From Chitinophagaceae bacterium (GTDB lineage: Bacteria > Bacteroidota > Bacteroidia > Chitinophagales > Chitinophagaceae), in assembly GCA_016787065.1 (NCBI GenBank), contig JAEUVD010000026.1, forward strand, positions 1-49,570: a DNA stretch of 49,570 nucleotides, read 5' to 3'. This document shows, piece after piece, positions 8,967 to 17,945 of the stretch; within the stretch, counting starts at the first letter, position 1; each line of letters starts with the position of its first letter. Position numbers and translations under genes: made by a program. The notes under the pieces are model-generated. The model saw only the letters and a list, made by a program, of their open reading frames with translations, had not been told where the DNA came from and did not search any database.

Positions 8967-10797
8967 TAATTTTATGAGTAGAAAGCACTCCTTCCTTTGT
9001 TTCCAATTGAAGCAAATAATTTCCTTTGCTTAAGGAACTTACTTCAAAAGAAAATTCATGTTCGCCTTGCTTCGTATAGTTGCGAAGGAGATGATTCAGT
9101 TTCCTACCTTGTATATCGTATAAAACAAAATCAATTTGTTGTGTTTTTTCTAATGTGAATCGTATACCGAAACGTTGATTGGTTACCGGGTTCGGAAATA
9201 AAACCGATTCAAATTTCGGAGTGAGGTTTTCAACAGCGGTTGGAAAATCAAGATTATCAATAATACCAACCTGGGTTCGCATATAATTGCTTTGTCCCCA
9301 GGAACCACATAAATAACAGCGATTCGGCATAGTATACATTTTCTGAATATTAGTATAATCGCCCCAACGTTCTACTGAATCACTCAAACGATTGATATTA
9401 CTAACACCATTAACTACAGCAACAATATCTGAATATTCTTCGTTTCCATTGCGGTATAAAACACTGGTGCCTGGAAAGCTATCGGTATAGCAATGCGAAA
9501 AGGTGTACATTAACTTATGATCGTTTCCTAAATAGGCCATCGATGGGTATCCGAATTCCATATTACTTGCGGTAATAATATCGCCTTTGATTACAGGGCT
9601 TGCGGAGGAAATATTTTTAATCGTTCCCAAATACACACCGGCATTCATGGTAGAAGTGATTGTATTTGAACCCCAATGCACATAGTCGTTTTCATACACT
9701 GCAGCAAGTACACGTGCGTCATTCGTCATAAGATATTGTCGTGGATTATTCCCAAATTTCTTTTGTCGAGCATTCGGCGGAAAACCATAGGCGGTTGGTG
9801 TTATAAGCAGCTTTTGGGTCATCTGCGCATTACCCGACACCTTAGAATCTGTAATTTCGGTAACGAAAACAGAATCGTTTGTACTCGCTACGTTGCGAAG
9901 AGTAAGAAAGTACATATTATTACCCATGCTGGTAGTTTGGTATTTAGCCGGACAAATATTTCTCAAATTGGTACCGTTGTATTTAATATCGCTCCAAAGG
10001 GTGTAAAGGAGCGGATTTCCGGAGTAACCTTCTTGTTTTGAAATTTGCCAAATTACCGATTGCTTAAAACCGATGGTCCAACTCACATTGTCTTTCACTT
10101 GGTTAAAAGTCATGAATAAATCTTTATCTGAAATTGCTATAATGGGATAATCGCTCCAGGTTGAATCGTTGAAGGAAGCCCCGTTCAGTGCATAACAATT
10201 CCAATCACCTGCCGGATCATTTGTTTGGGAAAAAGCAACGAGAATTTGAGATGAGGTACTTAAAGCACCCGTAAAGCACACCAAAATAAACCGATCCGCA
10301 TTCGGGTCGTACAAAACCCTTGGATCGGAAATCCATGAGAAGGTATCTATCGGATAGAAAAGTGCGGTAAGCGATTTATTAAGTAACACGAGTCCGGTAT
10401 CATCGAGCACCTGCAAATTCGAGTTTACTACCGAAAGCACTTTACCTCCATTACTAACTGCAATATCATTATCATTCGGAACGTTATTGGCCGAATTGCC
10501 CTGGTAGCTTTTAACCACCATAGGGTTCATAGCATTACCTCGCGTTTTCTTTGCTTCTGATTTAGGATGTTGCGCTTCATAAGCATTTCGTGCATGTTCT
10601 AATTCAACCTTCTTATTAAAATACTCCGAACTTGGCACGAGCGATTGCGTTAATTGCACAATCGATGGAAAGTAATCTATCCGACTTTTATCGGATGCGT
10701 TTATCACAACTGGTTTTCCGGATACCCCATCGGTTTTTGTTTGTGCATGCACATTTACGAAGAAGAACAATGCTAGGAAGGTAAAATACTTATTCAT
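8953..10797 (-). CDS. Secreted protein with T9SS type A sorting domain, unknown function
   Basis: Protein of 614 residues from the ATG at 10797, chosen because it gives a clean signal peptide (1-18, ending VHA|Q); an upstream frame extension would add 11 charged residues. The last ~80 residues (VLFPNPVTNQRFGIRF..., GNYLLQLETKEG..., KIIIAE) are a type A (Por-secretion) C-terminal domain, so the protein is exported by the type IX system and anchored or released at the cell surface. The large N-terminal part has repeated segments such as WISDPRVLYDPNADRFILV and DYPIIAISDKDLFMTFNQV and could be a beta-propeller; I recognise no catalytic motif. It stands as a single gene. Confidence 0.85.
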   Translation of the reverse strand: MNKYFTFLALFFFVNVHAQTKTDGVSGKPVVINASDKSRIDYFPSIVQLTQSLVPSSEYFNKKVELEHARNAYEAQHPKSEAKKTRGNAMNPMVVKSYQGNSANNVPNDNDIAVSNGGKVLSVVNSNLQVLDDTGLVLLNKSLTALFYPIDTFSWISDPRVLYDPNADRFILVCFTGALSTSSQILVAFSQTNDPAGDWNCYALNGASFNDSTWSDYPIIAISDKDLFMTFNQVKDNVSWTIGFKQSVIWQISKQEGYSGNPLLYTLWSDIKYNGTNLRNICPAKYQTTSMGNNMYFLTLRNVASTNDSVFVTEITDSKVSGNAQMTQKLLITPTAYGFPPNARQKKFGNNPRQYLMTNDARVLAAVYENDYVHWGSNTITSTMNAGVYLGTIKNISSASPVIKGDIITASNMEFGYPSMAYLGNDHKLMYTFSHCYTDSFPGTSVLYRNGNEEYSDIVAVVNGVSNINRLSDSVERWGDYTNIQKMYTMPNRCYLCGSWGQSNYMRTQVGIIDNLDFPTAVENLTPKFESVLFPNPVTNQRFGIRFTLEKTQQIDFVLYDIQGRKLNHLLRNYTKQGEHEFSFEVSSLSKGNYLLQLETKEGVLSTHKIIIAE

Positions 10798-10901
10798 GCA
10801 GGAAAATTTCGAGCCTAAAAATAAATACAATTTGGCAGTACATGCGTTTTCCTTCGCTGTATTTTAAAAACGATTTTTTTAATACGCTATTGCTCTTCAG
10901 C

Positions 10902-11510
10902 TCAAATCATAATTTGATTAATAGGAATTACGATTTCATCCAAATCCAACATAGCATTAATAAGGGCAACTTTCTGATACTGTTTGAGATGAAAAAGGCC
11001 AATGGGTTTTTCCTTTAATATTCCGGACTGCAAGAGGAAGCTACGCTTTACGCCTCGCAATAACGAACGCGTTGGTGTATGCCATTCGCTTCCATTCCAT
11101 AAAGCAATATTCGAAAAGGTTGTATCGGTGAGTTGATCGTTTTTACAAACTAGTACTTCCTCATCCCCAAATTTCAAATCCATTAATTTCGAACGATTGG
11201 TGTATTTTAATTCATAACACACCTCGTTCGCATGTATAATCTTTAGTTTGGTTATACGACGTTTGAAATAAGGTTCCGTGTGAATAACGAAATCATCTTG
11301 GTTGTAAAATACCTTCACTTTATGAAGACCTTGAAGTTGTATGATACGAAGTTTTTCTTCTAATCTTGATAGAAACAGACAATCTACTTGAAAAAACGTT
11401 TGAACACTGTGGCGTATGCGCTGGTAATGATAAGGGATTAGAAAAAAACGACCATCGCAATATTTTATGGTTTCAAATAAAGGGTATTGAAGTTGTTGCT
11501 CTTCCGTCAT
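10902..11510 (-). CDS. Class IV aminotransferase-fold protein (PabC-like)
   Basis: Protein of 202 residues of the PLP-dependent fold-type IV family (4-amino-4-deoxychorismate lyase / branched-chain aminotransferase). Visible: LFETIKYCDGRFFLIPYH opening (11-28), the presumed PLP lysine K102 in LKYTNRS, the TDTTFSNIALWNG loop (128-140), and TPTRSLLRGVKR (145-156). It is shorter than E. coli PabC (about 269) but similar to stand-alone Bacteroidota versions often found with PabB. No pabA/pabB is present here, so aminodeoxychorismate lyase activity in folate synthesis is a guess. ATG overlaps the stop of the M20 gene (ATGA), so it is translationally coupled as the third gene of the 13241-10902 operon. 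Confidence 0.82.
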   Translation of the reverse strand: MTEEQQLQYPLFETIKYCDGRFFLIPYHYQRIRHSVQTFFQVDCLFLSRLEEKLRIIQLQGLHKVKVFYNQDDFVIHTEPYFKRRITKLKIIHANEVCYELKYTNRSKLMDLKFGDEEVLVCKNDQLTDTTFSNIALWNGSEWHTPTRSLLRGVKRSFLLQSGILKEKPIGLFHLKQYQKVALINAMLDLDEIVIPINQIMI

Positions 11511-12721
11511 GATGGATCATAAAACACCGCAATCTCGCAGAACATGCGAACACCAGAAGCAATAGCCGGATCATACACATTAAATTGCGCATTATGTACG
11601 GGGATTGTAAATACACCTTCGTGGGATGTTCCAATTCGAAAAAAACATGCCGGTACATCATGACTGTAAAAACTAAAATCTTCTGCAGCCATACGTAAAT
11701 CCAATTCACGCGTTTGTTCCTTACCTGCAACACCTTCAGCAAGTTGTTTTACCTGAGCGGTTACGTTGGGGTCGTTATACAACGATGGATAGCCTTGAGG
11801 TATTTCTATATCGGCATCTCCGCCTAGCGCCTTACACAGATCCTTGGTATACGATTTTATCAATTGATGTGCTTCTGCACGCCATTGTTCATCCATACAA
11901 CGCAGCGTTCCTTCTAATTTAACTTCATCAGGTATTACATTGCCGGCAAAGCCACCTTGAATTTTTCCAAAGGAAAGAACGGAAGGCAATAGTGGATTTT
12001 TTCTTCGAGAAATAACTTGCTGTAAGTTTAAAACCAATTGAGATGCTATCACAATGGGGTCAATGGTTTGGTGCGGTAATGCAGCATGTCCGCCTTTACC
12101 TTTCACCGTAATATAAATTTCATCGGCACTTGCCATATACTGTCCGGCACGATAACCAATACAACCGTATGGCAAGTGTGGATAAACATGCATGGCAAAA
12201 ATAGCATCGGGTTTAGGGTTTTCGAGTACGCCATCGCGTATCATCAAACTAGCTCCACCCGGGTGTTTTTCTTCACCAGGTTGAAAAATGAGTTTTACTT
12301 GTCCCGACCATTGCGTTCGAGTTTCTTGCAGAATTTTTGCAGCTCCTAATAAACAGGTTGAATGCACATCATGACCGCAGGCATGCATCACTCCGGCATT
12401 TTTAGATGCAAAGGGCACATCATTTTTTTCTTGAATAGGTAGCGCATCCATATCGGCGCGTAGGGCAATGGTTCTGCTTTCCGGATTGTTTCCGTAGATC
12501 ATTGCTACGATACCTGTACCATGTGTTCCGGCTTCTAAAGCGCCTAGTCCTGCGGTAAATTCAATACCCCAGGAATGTAATTTTTCCGCAATGAAAGCGG
12601 AAGTTTGCTTTTCTTGAAATGAAAGCTCGGGGTTAGCATGAATATGATGTCGGAAGCCAATAAACTCGTGCAAATAGGCTTCGGTTTTTTGCTGTATGAT
12701 TGTTGAATCAATCCGTGACAT
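11507..12721 (-). CDS. M20 family metallo-amidohydrolase
   Basis: Protein of 404 residues, normal for the M20D group, which hydrolyses N-acyl amino acids or related amides in the cytoplasm. Metal-site residues are visible: HACGHD (113-118, with C115 and H117), PGEE (148-151), AMHVYPH (H178), and a C-terminal VHNAQF histidine. A dimerisation/lid domain lies between about 185 and 300. It could be an N-acyl-L-amino acid amidohydrolase, a hippurate hydrolase or an N-acetyl-diaminopimelate deacetylase; sequence alone does not decide. Its start overlaps the SPOR gene by 14 bases and its stop overlaps the class IV gene by 4, giving a tight three-gene operon. Confidence 0.9.
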   Translation of the reverse strand: MSRIDSTIIQQKTEAYLHEFIGFRHHIHANPELSFQEKQTSAFIAEKLHSWGIEFTAGLGALEAGTHGTGIVAMIYGNNPESRTIALRADMDALPIQEKNDVPFASKNAGVMHACGHDVHSTCLLGAAKILQETRTQWSGQVKLIFQPGEEKHPGGASLMIRDGVLENPKPDAIFAMHVYPHLPYGCIGYRAGQYMASADEIYITVKGKGGHAALPHQTIDPIVIASQLVLNLQQVISRRKNPLLPSVLSFGKIQGGFAGNVIPDEVKLEGTLRCMDEQWRAEAHQLIKSYTKDLCKALGGDADIEIPQGYPSLYNDPNVTAQVKQLAEGVAGKEQTRELDLRMAAEDFSFYSHDVPACFFRIGTSHEGVFTIPVHNAQFNVYDPAIASGVRMFCEIAVFYDPS

Positions 12722-13241
12722 TGATATTTTTTACGGTAATGATATCGGGTACAATAAAGGCCGTTGGAAAAGCCTTTCCAATTTTTCTTAGAAATTTACT
12801 CGCGTCGTTACGACTTTCAAAATCACCCACCTTAATTTTATAAGAAGGCACGTTATAACTCATAGAGGAGGTTGTTGCGGGGTAGGCACGAGCAAAATTA
12901 TTTTTAACCTGCATAGCTTGAACACGGTCGGGGCCATTATAAATCACAATTCGAAATCCCTTGGTGGTGTAGATACTTCCGGTTACTTTTTTCTTGCCAT
13001 CGGCGGAAACAATAGGTTTATACACTAAAATTTCCTTGTCTTTTTTTAGATTATTCTTTTCATCCAATTCAAACTTGGCCAAAAGAGCCGGTCGTTTATC
13101 AAGAATATCAAGTCGAGTGTCTTTGATTACAACCACAAAATCCTCAATTGGCGCTAGTTGTGTACTGTCGGTTTGAGCTACAACTAGTTGAACTCCCGTT
13201 AGGGTAAGGAGTATACCAAGAAGAAGTGCTTTCCTAAACAT
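12708..13241 (-). CDS. Secreted SPOR-domain protein
   Basis: Protein of 177 residues with a signal peptide (1-22, ending VVA|Q) and a C-terminal SPOR-type fold (about 85-165): FRIVIYNG..., MQVKNNFARAYPATTSSM, YKIKVGDFESRNDASKFLRKI. SPOR domains bind denuded peptidoglycan at division sites, so it is probably periplasmic. A short variable region (about 25-80) precedes the domain. It is the first gene of an operon with the M20 amidohydrolase; a -7 box is 7 bases before its start. A cell-wall link for the amidohydrolase is possible but not shown. Confidence 0.85.
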   Translation of the reverse strand: MFRKALLLGILLTLTGVQLVVAQTDSTQLAPIEDFVVVIKDTRLDILDKRPALLAKFELDEKNNLKKDKEILVYKPIVSADGKKKVTGSIYTTKGFRIVIYNGPDRVQAMQVKNNFARAYPATTSSMSYNVPSYKIKVGDFESRNDASKFLRKIGKAFPTAFIVPDIITVKNINVTD

Positions 13242-13248
13242 ATTGGCG

Positions 13249-13256
13249 CAAAAGTA
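13249..13256 (-). promoter_or_regulatory. Probable -7 promoter box for SPOR/M20/class IV operon
   Basis: TACTTTTG on the minus strand matches TAnnTTTG exactly and ends 7 bases before the ATG at 13241, implying a nearly leaderless transcript. Confidence 0.55.
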
Positions 13257-13317
13257 AGCATTCAGGGAAATTGAATGTTATCCCTTTTGTAAAATTCAGT
13301 TGTTTTGGCAAGAAAGA

Positions 13318-14103
13318 CTATTTCTTCAAAAAGAGCAGCATATCCTGCCATGCTTTCATTGCAGCCTCCTGATTATAAGCTATGGGTAGGTTAAACTTCT
13401 TTCCGGTTTCGGTGGCATGAGGATTGGTGAAGGCATGCGTGGCGTTTTTATAATTGATGAAGGTGAACTTCACCTTGCCGTTTTTCATTTCTTTTTTGAA
13501 AGCTGTAATAGATGCTTTCGACACGAATTCATCCGCTTCGCCATTGCAAACCAGTATTTTAGAGCTAACGCTACCTGATTTGAATTTTTGAGGCATGAGA
13601 TTACCATGAAAACTAATTACATGTTTGAACTTTATTCCGGTGCGAGCCGCATTAAGGGCTAGTCCTCCACCAAAACAAAATCCGATAGCATTGATATTGC
13701 TAGGGTCGGCCATAGTTTGCTTCTTTACAAAATCAATGGCAGCTTGAATTCGCTGATTAGCCATGGCTCCGTTCTGATAAAACGGTGAAGCTAGTTTTCC
13801 GGCTTCCTCCGGCGTTTCGGCTTGTTTTCCTTCACCATACATATCAATCGCAAACGCATAATAGCCCTCGTCGGCGAGTTGTTTAGCTCGCATTTTCACA
13901 TATTCGCCACAGCCCCACCATTCGGGTAAAATAAGTACCACCGGCAAACGCTTATTGCCTGGTAAATAAGCCGTGTAGCCCTTGCATTCTGTTGATTGAT
14001 CGAAATAAGTAACTTCCTGTTCTAGTCGTTTAGCAATTCGATCGGCCTGCACTTGCGAGGCTGCTAAAAGCAACAATACGCATCCAAAAAAACGTTGTAA
14101 CAT
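13318..14103 (-). CDS. Secreted dienelactone hydrolase family protein
   Basis: Alpha/beta-hydrolase of 261 residues. A signal peptide covers 1-20 (ending VQA|D). The dienelactone-hydrolase triad is visible: cysteine nucleophile C143 in GFCFGGG (141-147), D191 in GEADEF, H223 in THAF; E61 in PEWWG matches the conserved Glu/Trp loop. Classical dienelactone hydrolase is cytoplasmic and part of chlorocatechol breakdown, but secreted members are common in Bacteroidota and act on unknown esters or lactones. It has its own -7 box 13 bases upstream and stands alone. The fold call is safe; the substrate is unknown. Confidence 0.9.
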   Translation of the reverse strand: MLQRFFGCVLLLLAASQVQADRIAKRLEQEVTYFDQSTECKGYTAYLPGNKRLPVVLILPEWWGCGEYVKMRAKQLADEGYYAFAIDMYGEGKQAETPEEAGKLASPFYQNGAMANQRIQAAIDFVKKQTMADPSNINAIGFCFGGGLALNAARTGIKFKHVISFHGNLMPQKFKSGSVSSKILVCNGEADEFVSKASITAFKKEMKNGKVKFTFINYKNATHAFTNPHATETGKKFNLPIAYNQEAAMKAWQDMLLFLKK

Positions 14104-14116
14104 CCTTGATTTTTTT

Positions 14117-14124
14117 CAAAAATA
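14117..14124 (-). promoter_or_regulatory. Probable -7 promoter box for dienelactone hydrolase gene
   Basis: TATTTTTG on the minus strand matches TAnnTTTG exactly; it ends 13 bases before the ATG at 14103. Confidence 0.5.
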
Positions 14125-14234
14125 TCCCTTTTCTTTCAGAGCAACCTAACCCAAATGCATGAATGTTCGTCTGAAATGTGGATTCCTTGTGAATTATTGC
14201 TTTATCTTTAGAGTTTTAAAAAATAGTCTTTCGT

Positions 14235-16493
14235 ATGCTGAAATACCTGATAGGATTTGTTTGTTCCCTTGCTTTTGTTTTTACCCTTCAGGCACAACCT
14301 TGTGCAACCTTACAAATTCAAGGTCCGAGTGGTGGAATACCTTGCGATACCTCGGTGATGTTAACGGCCAATATTACATTTCCAAACGTATTTAATACGG
14401 ATCAATACACCGGTTCAGTAATTCCATATGCTCCCGAGCCATGGACAGGTTCTAACGCAATTATCGCGAATATTGATGACTGTTGGAGTGGTGTTTTACA
14501 ATTACCATTTCCGTTTTGTTTTTTTGGCCAGGTTTACAATTCCTGTGTGGTAGGTGCTAACGGCCAAGTTTCTTTTGATACCGTGAACACGCAGCCTCCA
14601 CTTGTGCCCGGCAGTAACCCATGGGCATCGAATGGATGGGTTTGTCCGTTCTCAAACATTGCCATGAATAATTGTATTCTAACACCGTATCACGACTTAC
14701 TACCCGATGCTACACCTAATCAGATTACTTGGGATATTTTTGGTATTGCTCCTTGCCGAAAGATGGTGGTAAATTGGCGAACTGTACCTATGTTTAGTTG
14801 TACATCTCAAATTGATTCACAACAAGTAGTTTTATATGAAACTACCAATGTAATTGATATTAATATTGGCGTAAAACCGTTATGTACCACTTGGAATGGT
14901 GGTGTTGCTCATGAAGGAATTCAAAATGCTACCGGTACCGTTGCGTATATGACACCGGGAAGAAATGGTACACAATGGACGGCTAATAACGACTCCTATC
15001 GATTTTCTCCTAGCGGAACTTCTACACCAATTACTTATAGTTATACATGGCTCGACTCGGCTACATTAATGGTGTTGGGAACCGATGATACACTTATTCT
15101 TCCACCTCCGGTAACTGTAGACGCGGTTATCTGTCAGGTAAATATTTCCGGTGGTTGTTTGCCTTATTCTTTTGCCGATACGTTTCATTTAGAAGTAGGT
15201 AAAGTAAATGCCGATTTTTCGTTCGATTATTTATATGGATGTGAAGAAGACACCGTGGTGTTTACAAACCTAACCACTCCTGCGCTCGGCACCACCTATT
15301 ACTGGACCTTTGGCGACCCGTCGGCACCAAGCACAGTAACTGATCCGCAACATGTTTACCTCAATCAAATACCCTATTACGTAACCCTTGTTGCTACCAA
15401 TGCGCAGTGCGTACCCGATACGGTTATAAAGCAAGTAAATTTTACACATCCTTTGTTGGCCGTGATGGTGGTACAAGCCGGCCCAACCGGGTTTCCGGGA
15501 GATTCGGTTTGTTTAGGCGATTGGTTTAAAGCCAATGCTGCCAGCAGTTTACCAGGTGTAATTGGCCAGGCCGGATTGCAATACGATTGGGATTGGGGCG
15601 ATGGCACACCACACGAAAATGGAGTTATCACATCGAATGCAGGACATATTTACACAACGCCAGGCACCTATACTTTAACTTTAGTAATTACCGATTCGAT
15701 TGGTTGTACGGATACTGCTCGTCATACCTTATATGTTGATCAACCAGCTTATGATGATTTTGTAGCGATAGATTCAATTGTATGCGTGGGCGATCCTATA
15801 AACTTCAATGATACGGTAGCGCCAAATTCGATTCGCTTCCTTTGGGATTTTGCCGACGGCAAAACACTTCCTGATGTGCACAACCCAATTCATACCTATG
15901 ATATTGGCGGAGCCTATAATGTAACGCTCACTTCATACTATCCAATTTGTCCGCCGCACACCACAACCAAAACGGTAATCATAGAAGATTTTCCGGAGCT
16001 TAGTTTAGGCAGCGATACTTCTATTTGTCCTGGAATAACACAAACCATCATTCTGAACAATATCATGAATCCGAATGAAGTACTAACGTGGAGTACTGGC
16101 GATAAAACCAATAATTTACCGGTAACGACTTCTGGGCATTATTGGGCTGTTTCTACATCAACCTTCGGACAATGTAGTACCACCGATAGTATTTGGATTC
16201 AACGTGATTGCTATTTGAATATACCAAACGCCTTCTCTCCTAATGGCGACGGACTGAATGATTACTTCATACCAAGAGAATTATTAAGTAGTGGATTAAG
16301 TGTTTTTCGAATGAATATTTACAATCGTTGGGGTGAGAATATTTTTACCACATCAAGTATAGATGGCAGAGGATGGGATGGAAAGTTCAACGGCAAACTT
16401 CAGAATCAAGGTGTGTATGTTTACATTATTGATGCCATGTTTAAGAACGGCGTTAAGAAAACCTATGAAGGCAACGTTACGTTATTGAAATAG
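14235..16493 (+). CDS. Large PKD-domain surface protein with type B (gliding-motility) T9SS C-terminal domain
   Basis: Protein of 752 residues. Signal peptide 1-20 (ending LQA|Q); an N-terminal cysteine-rich module (about 25-270, with WSGVLQLPFPFCFFG, CVVGANG and YHDLLP); about three PKD-type beta-sandwiches (YYWTFGD, YDWDWGDGTPHENG, FLWDFADGKTLPD, each followed by a Y/H-T-Y-like strand); then the ~85-residue type B C-terminal domain (IPNAFSPNGDGLNDYF, YNRWGENIF, GVYVYIIDA). It would be exported by the type IX system to the cell surface, perhaps as an adhesin. The N-terminal module is clearly shared with the protein at 28694-30685. Its 3' end overlaps the convergent YjdF-like gene by 17 bases. 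Confidence 0.9.
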   Translation: MLKYLIGFVCSLAFVFTLQAQPCATLQIQGPSGGIPCDTSVMLTANITFPNVFNTDQYTGSVIPYAPEPWTGSNAIIANIDDCWSGVLQLPFPFCFFGQVYNSCVVGANGQVSFDTVNTQPPLVPGSNPWASNGWVCPFSNIAMNNCILTPYHDLLPDATPNQITWDIFGIAPCRKMVVNWRTVPMFSCTSQIDSQQVVLYETTNVIDINIGVKPLCTTWNGGVAHEGIQNATGTVAYMTPGRNGTQWTANNDSYRFSPSGTSTPITYSYTWLDSATLMVLGTDDTLILPPPVTVDAVICQVNISGGCLPYSFADTFHLEVGKVNADFSFDYLYGCEEDTVVFTNLTTPALGTTYYWTFGDPSAPSTVTDPQHVYLNQIPYYVTLVATNAQCVPDTVIKQVNFTHPLLAVMVVQAGPTGFPGDSVCLGDWFKANAASSLPGVIGQAGLQYDWDWGDGTPHENGVITSNAGHIYTTPGTYTLTLVITDSIGCTDTARHTLYVDQPAYDDFVAIDSIVCVGDPINFNDTVAPNSIRFLWDFADGKTLPDVHNPIHTYDIGGAYNVTLTSYYPICPPHTTTKTVIIEDFPELSLGSDTSICPGITQTIILNNIMNPNEVLTWSTGDKTNNLPVTTSGHYWAVSTSTFGQCSTTDSIWIQRDCYLNIPNAFSPNGDGLNDYFIPRELLSSGLSVFRMNIYNRWGENIFTTSSIDGRGWDGKFNGKLQNQGVYVYIIDAMFKNGVKKTYEGNVTLLK

Positions 16494-17100
16494 ACCGTTG
16501 TTTACTCATCCGCCACAAGTAAGTTAGAAGCATAGTTATAGAAGCACCGAGTGTTGCTAAAGCCATATCTTTTTGCGCATCCCAAATGTCGCCTTGTGTA
16601 CCCACATAGGTATTTGCGCAATGCGGCATCAGCACTCCGCCAATAAACCACTCTATTAATTCGAAGAGCGCACTTACAGAAAGTATTAATTCTATCGGCA
16701 TAATAAAGAATCTCCATTTTCTTACGTTGAATACTTGTTGTAAAACTTGTTGCAAAGGATAAGCAAGTAATAATCCAAAACTAAAATGAACAATCCGATC
16801 GTATGGGTTACGTTGTAAATGAAACCAATCCTTCAATTCAAATCCAACAGGAACACTAGCATAAGCATACATAGAGCCTATAACATGTAAACTTAAAAAT
16901 GAAAAAATAAGTAGATAGCTCAGCGGATTAAAAAGTGGTTTGTTGCTGCTTCGAAATAACCACGTTATGAAAATAAAGACTAACATATTTTCAATCAACC
17001 AATTCTCTCGATCATCGGTAAATAAAAAGGTGTACACCCATAGAATTAAAAAGAAGGCGGCGGTTAAAAAGCCTGTTCTGTTGATGCGTTGTAAAACCAT
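16477..17100 (-). CDS. YjdF-like (DUF2238) integral membrane protein
   Basis: Protein of 207 residues from the ATG at 17100; an in-frame ATG at 17136 would add 12 residues and cannot be ruled out. About six hydrophobic helices. The diagnostic DUF2238 motifs are present: NPYDRIVHFSFGLLLAYP (about 98-115), FELIEWFIGG (about 146-155) and GTQGDIWDAQKDM (about 167-179), the last with several acidic residues next to a membrane helix. Known members are inner-membrane proteins of unknown function. The gene stands alone on its strand, converging with the PKD-protein gene. Confidence 0.85.
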   Translation of the reverse strand: MVLQRINRTGFLTAAFFLILWVYTFLFTDDRENWLIENMLVFIFITWLFRSSNKPLFNPLSYLLIFSFLSLHVIGSMYAYASVPVGFELKDWFHLQRNPYDRIVHFSFGLLLAYPLQQVLQQVFNVRKWRFFIMPIELILSVSALFELIEWFIGGVLMPHCANTYVGTQGDIWDAQKDMALATLGASITMLLTYLWRMSKQRSISIT

Positions 17101-17204
17101 GATTTTAAATTTTATTAAAACTAGGATGGTACGCATAGCCGGTTGTTGACCTAGGTTAGGTTTTCCATAGCTTCAAAAAAAACGTAAATACTTGTAAGAA
17201 TTAT

Positions 17205-17212
17205 TAGTTTTG
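17205..17212 (+). promoter_or_regulatory. Probable -7 promoter box
   Basis: TAGTTTTG matches TAnnTTTG exactly and ends 9 bases before the ATG at 17222. Confidence 0.5.
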
Positions 17213-17221
17213 TAAGCATTG

Positions 17222-17908
17222 ATGATGAATACAAAAGGATTAGTTTTAGGAATAGTGATTTTCATGTTCACGGCTGTTTCGTCCAACGCAGGCATAAAAC
17301 TTGTTTTGAATAGTGAACAGATAGGCCGCATCTATCATGGCATTTATAATACCTTAAGGATAGAAGGTGGCGTACTCGACTCCTTTGAAAACAAAACCGT
17401 TCGAATTTTAAAAAAAGAACCTAATAACGTTTGCTTTCAGATTTTGAAAAAAGAACTGAAACAACTTCGTGTTTATTTGAAAGATCAAAATGGAGAACCG
17501 GTTACTATATTATTACCAATACAACCCGCTATTCGATTTCCTCTGCCTAGTTTATTTTTCTGCTCTAAATTATTATCGCTTAGTCAAAATTGTGGCTTAT
17601 CCGATCTTTCTAATAGTATGATTGTGCGTAATCCCTTTGGTGTACTTGAAAATCAATCAGTCTTTAATTATACAGTAAAGGAATACTACATGAGTGTGTA
17701 TCGAAACAGAACCTTAATTAGCGAATCTGATTTTCGAAAACATGCTTTGAGTTTTGGTGGTGAAAATATTCGTAAAATTCTTAGAGATATTAAAACGAAT
17801 GATGTGGTAGAATTTTCTCAAATTCTGATTGAGGATAAATTTGGTAACGAATATAAAATACCTTCTTTCGTAATACGTTTAGGAAGTCAAGGCTGGACAG
17901 GTTTCTAA
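17222..17908 (+). CDS. Secreted protein, possibly two GldM C-terminal-like domains
   Basis: Protein of 228 residues from the ATG at 17222 (a second ATG follows at once; a TTG at 17219 is less likely). Signal peptide about 1-24 (ending SNA|G). Not firmly recognised. Two halves resemble the periplasmic beta-domains of the gliding/T9SS protein GldM: the first has RIYHGIYNTLRIEGG, like the Y.G..N.L.I opening of GldM domain 3, and ends with a proline-rich FPLPSLFFC; the second has a long strand region and FSQILIEDKFGNEYKIPSF, like the final DI...PDG...L...F segment of GldM domain 4. It lacks the GldM membrane helix and domains 1-2. If right, it would be a periplasmic partner of type IX machinery; this is inference from pattern only. 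Confidence 0.6.
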   Translation: MMNTKGLVLGIVIFMFTAVSSNAGIKLVLNSEQIGRIYHGIYNTLRIEGGVLDSFENKTVRILKKEPNNVCFQILKKELKQLRVYLKDQNGEPVTILLPIQPAIRFPLPSLFFCSKLLSLSQNCGLSDLSNSMIVRNPFGVLENQSVFNYTVKEYYMSVYRNRTLISESDFRKHALSFGGENIRKILRDIKTNDVVEFSQILIEDKFGNEYKIPSFVIRLGSQGWTGF

Positions 17909-17945
17909 CAACCGTTCCAATTTTTCTTTCAACTCAAGTAGTAAT

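Noticed and set aside
9676..10041. A 121-codon open frame antisense to the T9SS cargo gene
   Set aside because: Low-complexity, basic peptide, no promoter, fully inside a well-supported gene; it is a shadow of that gene's codon pattern.
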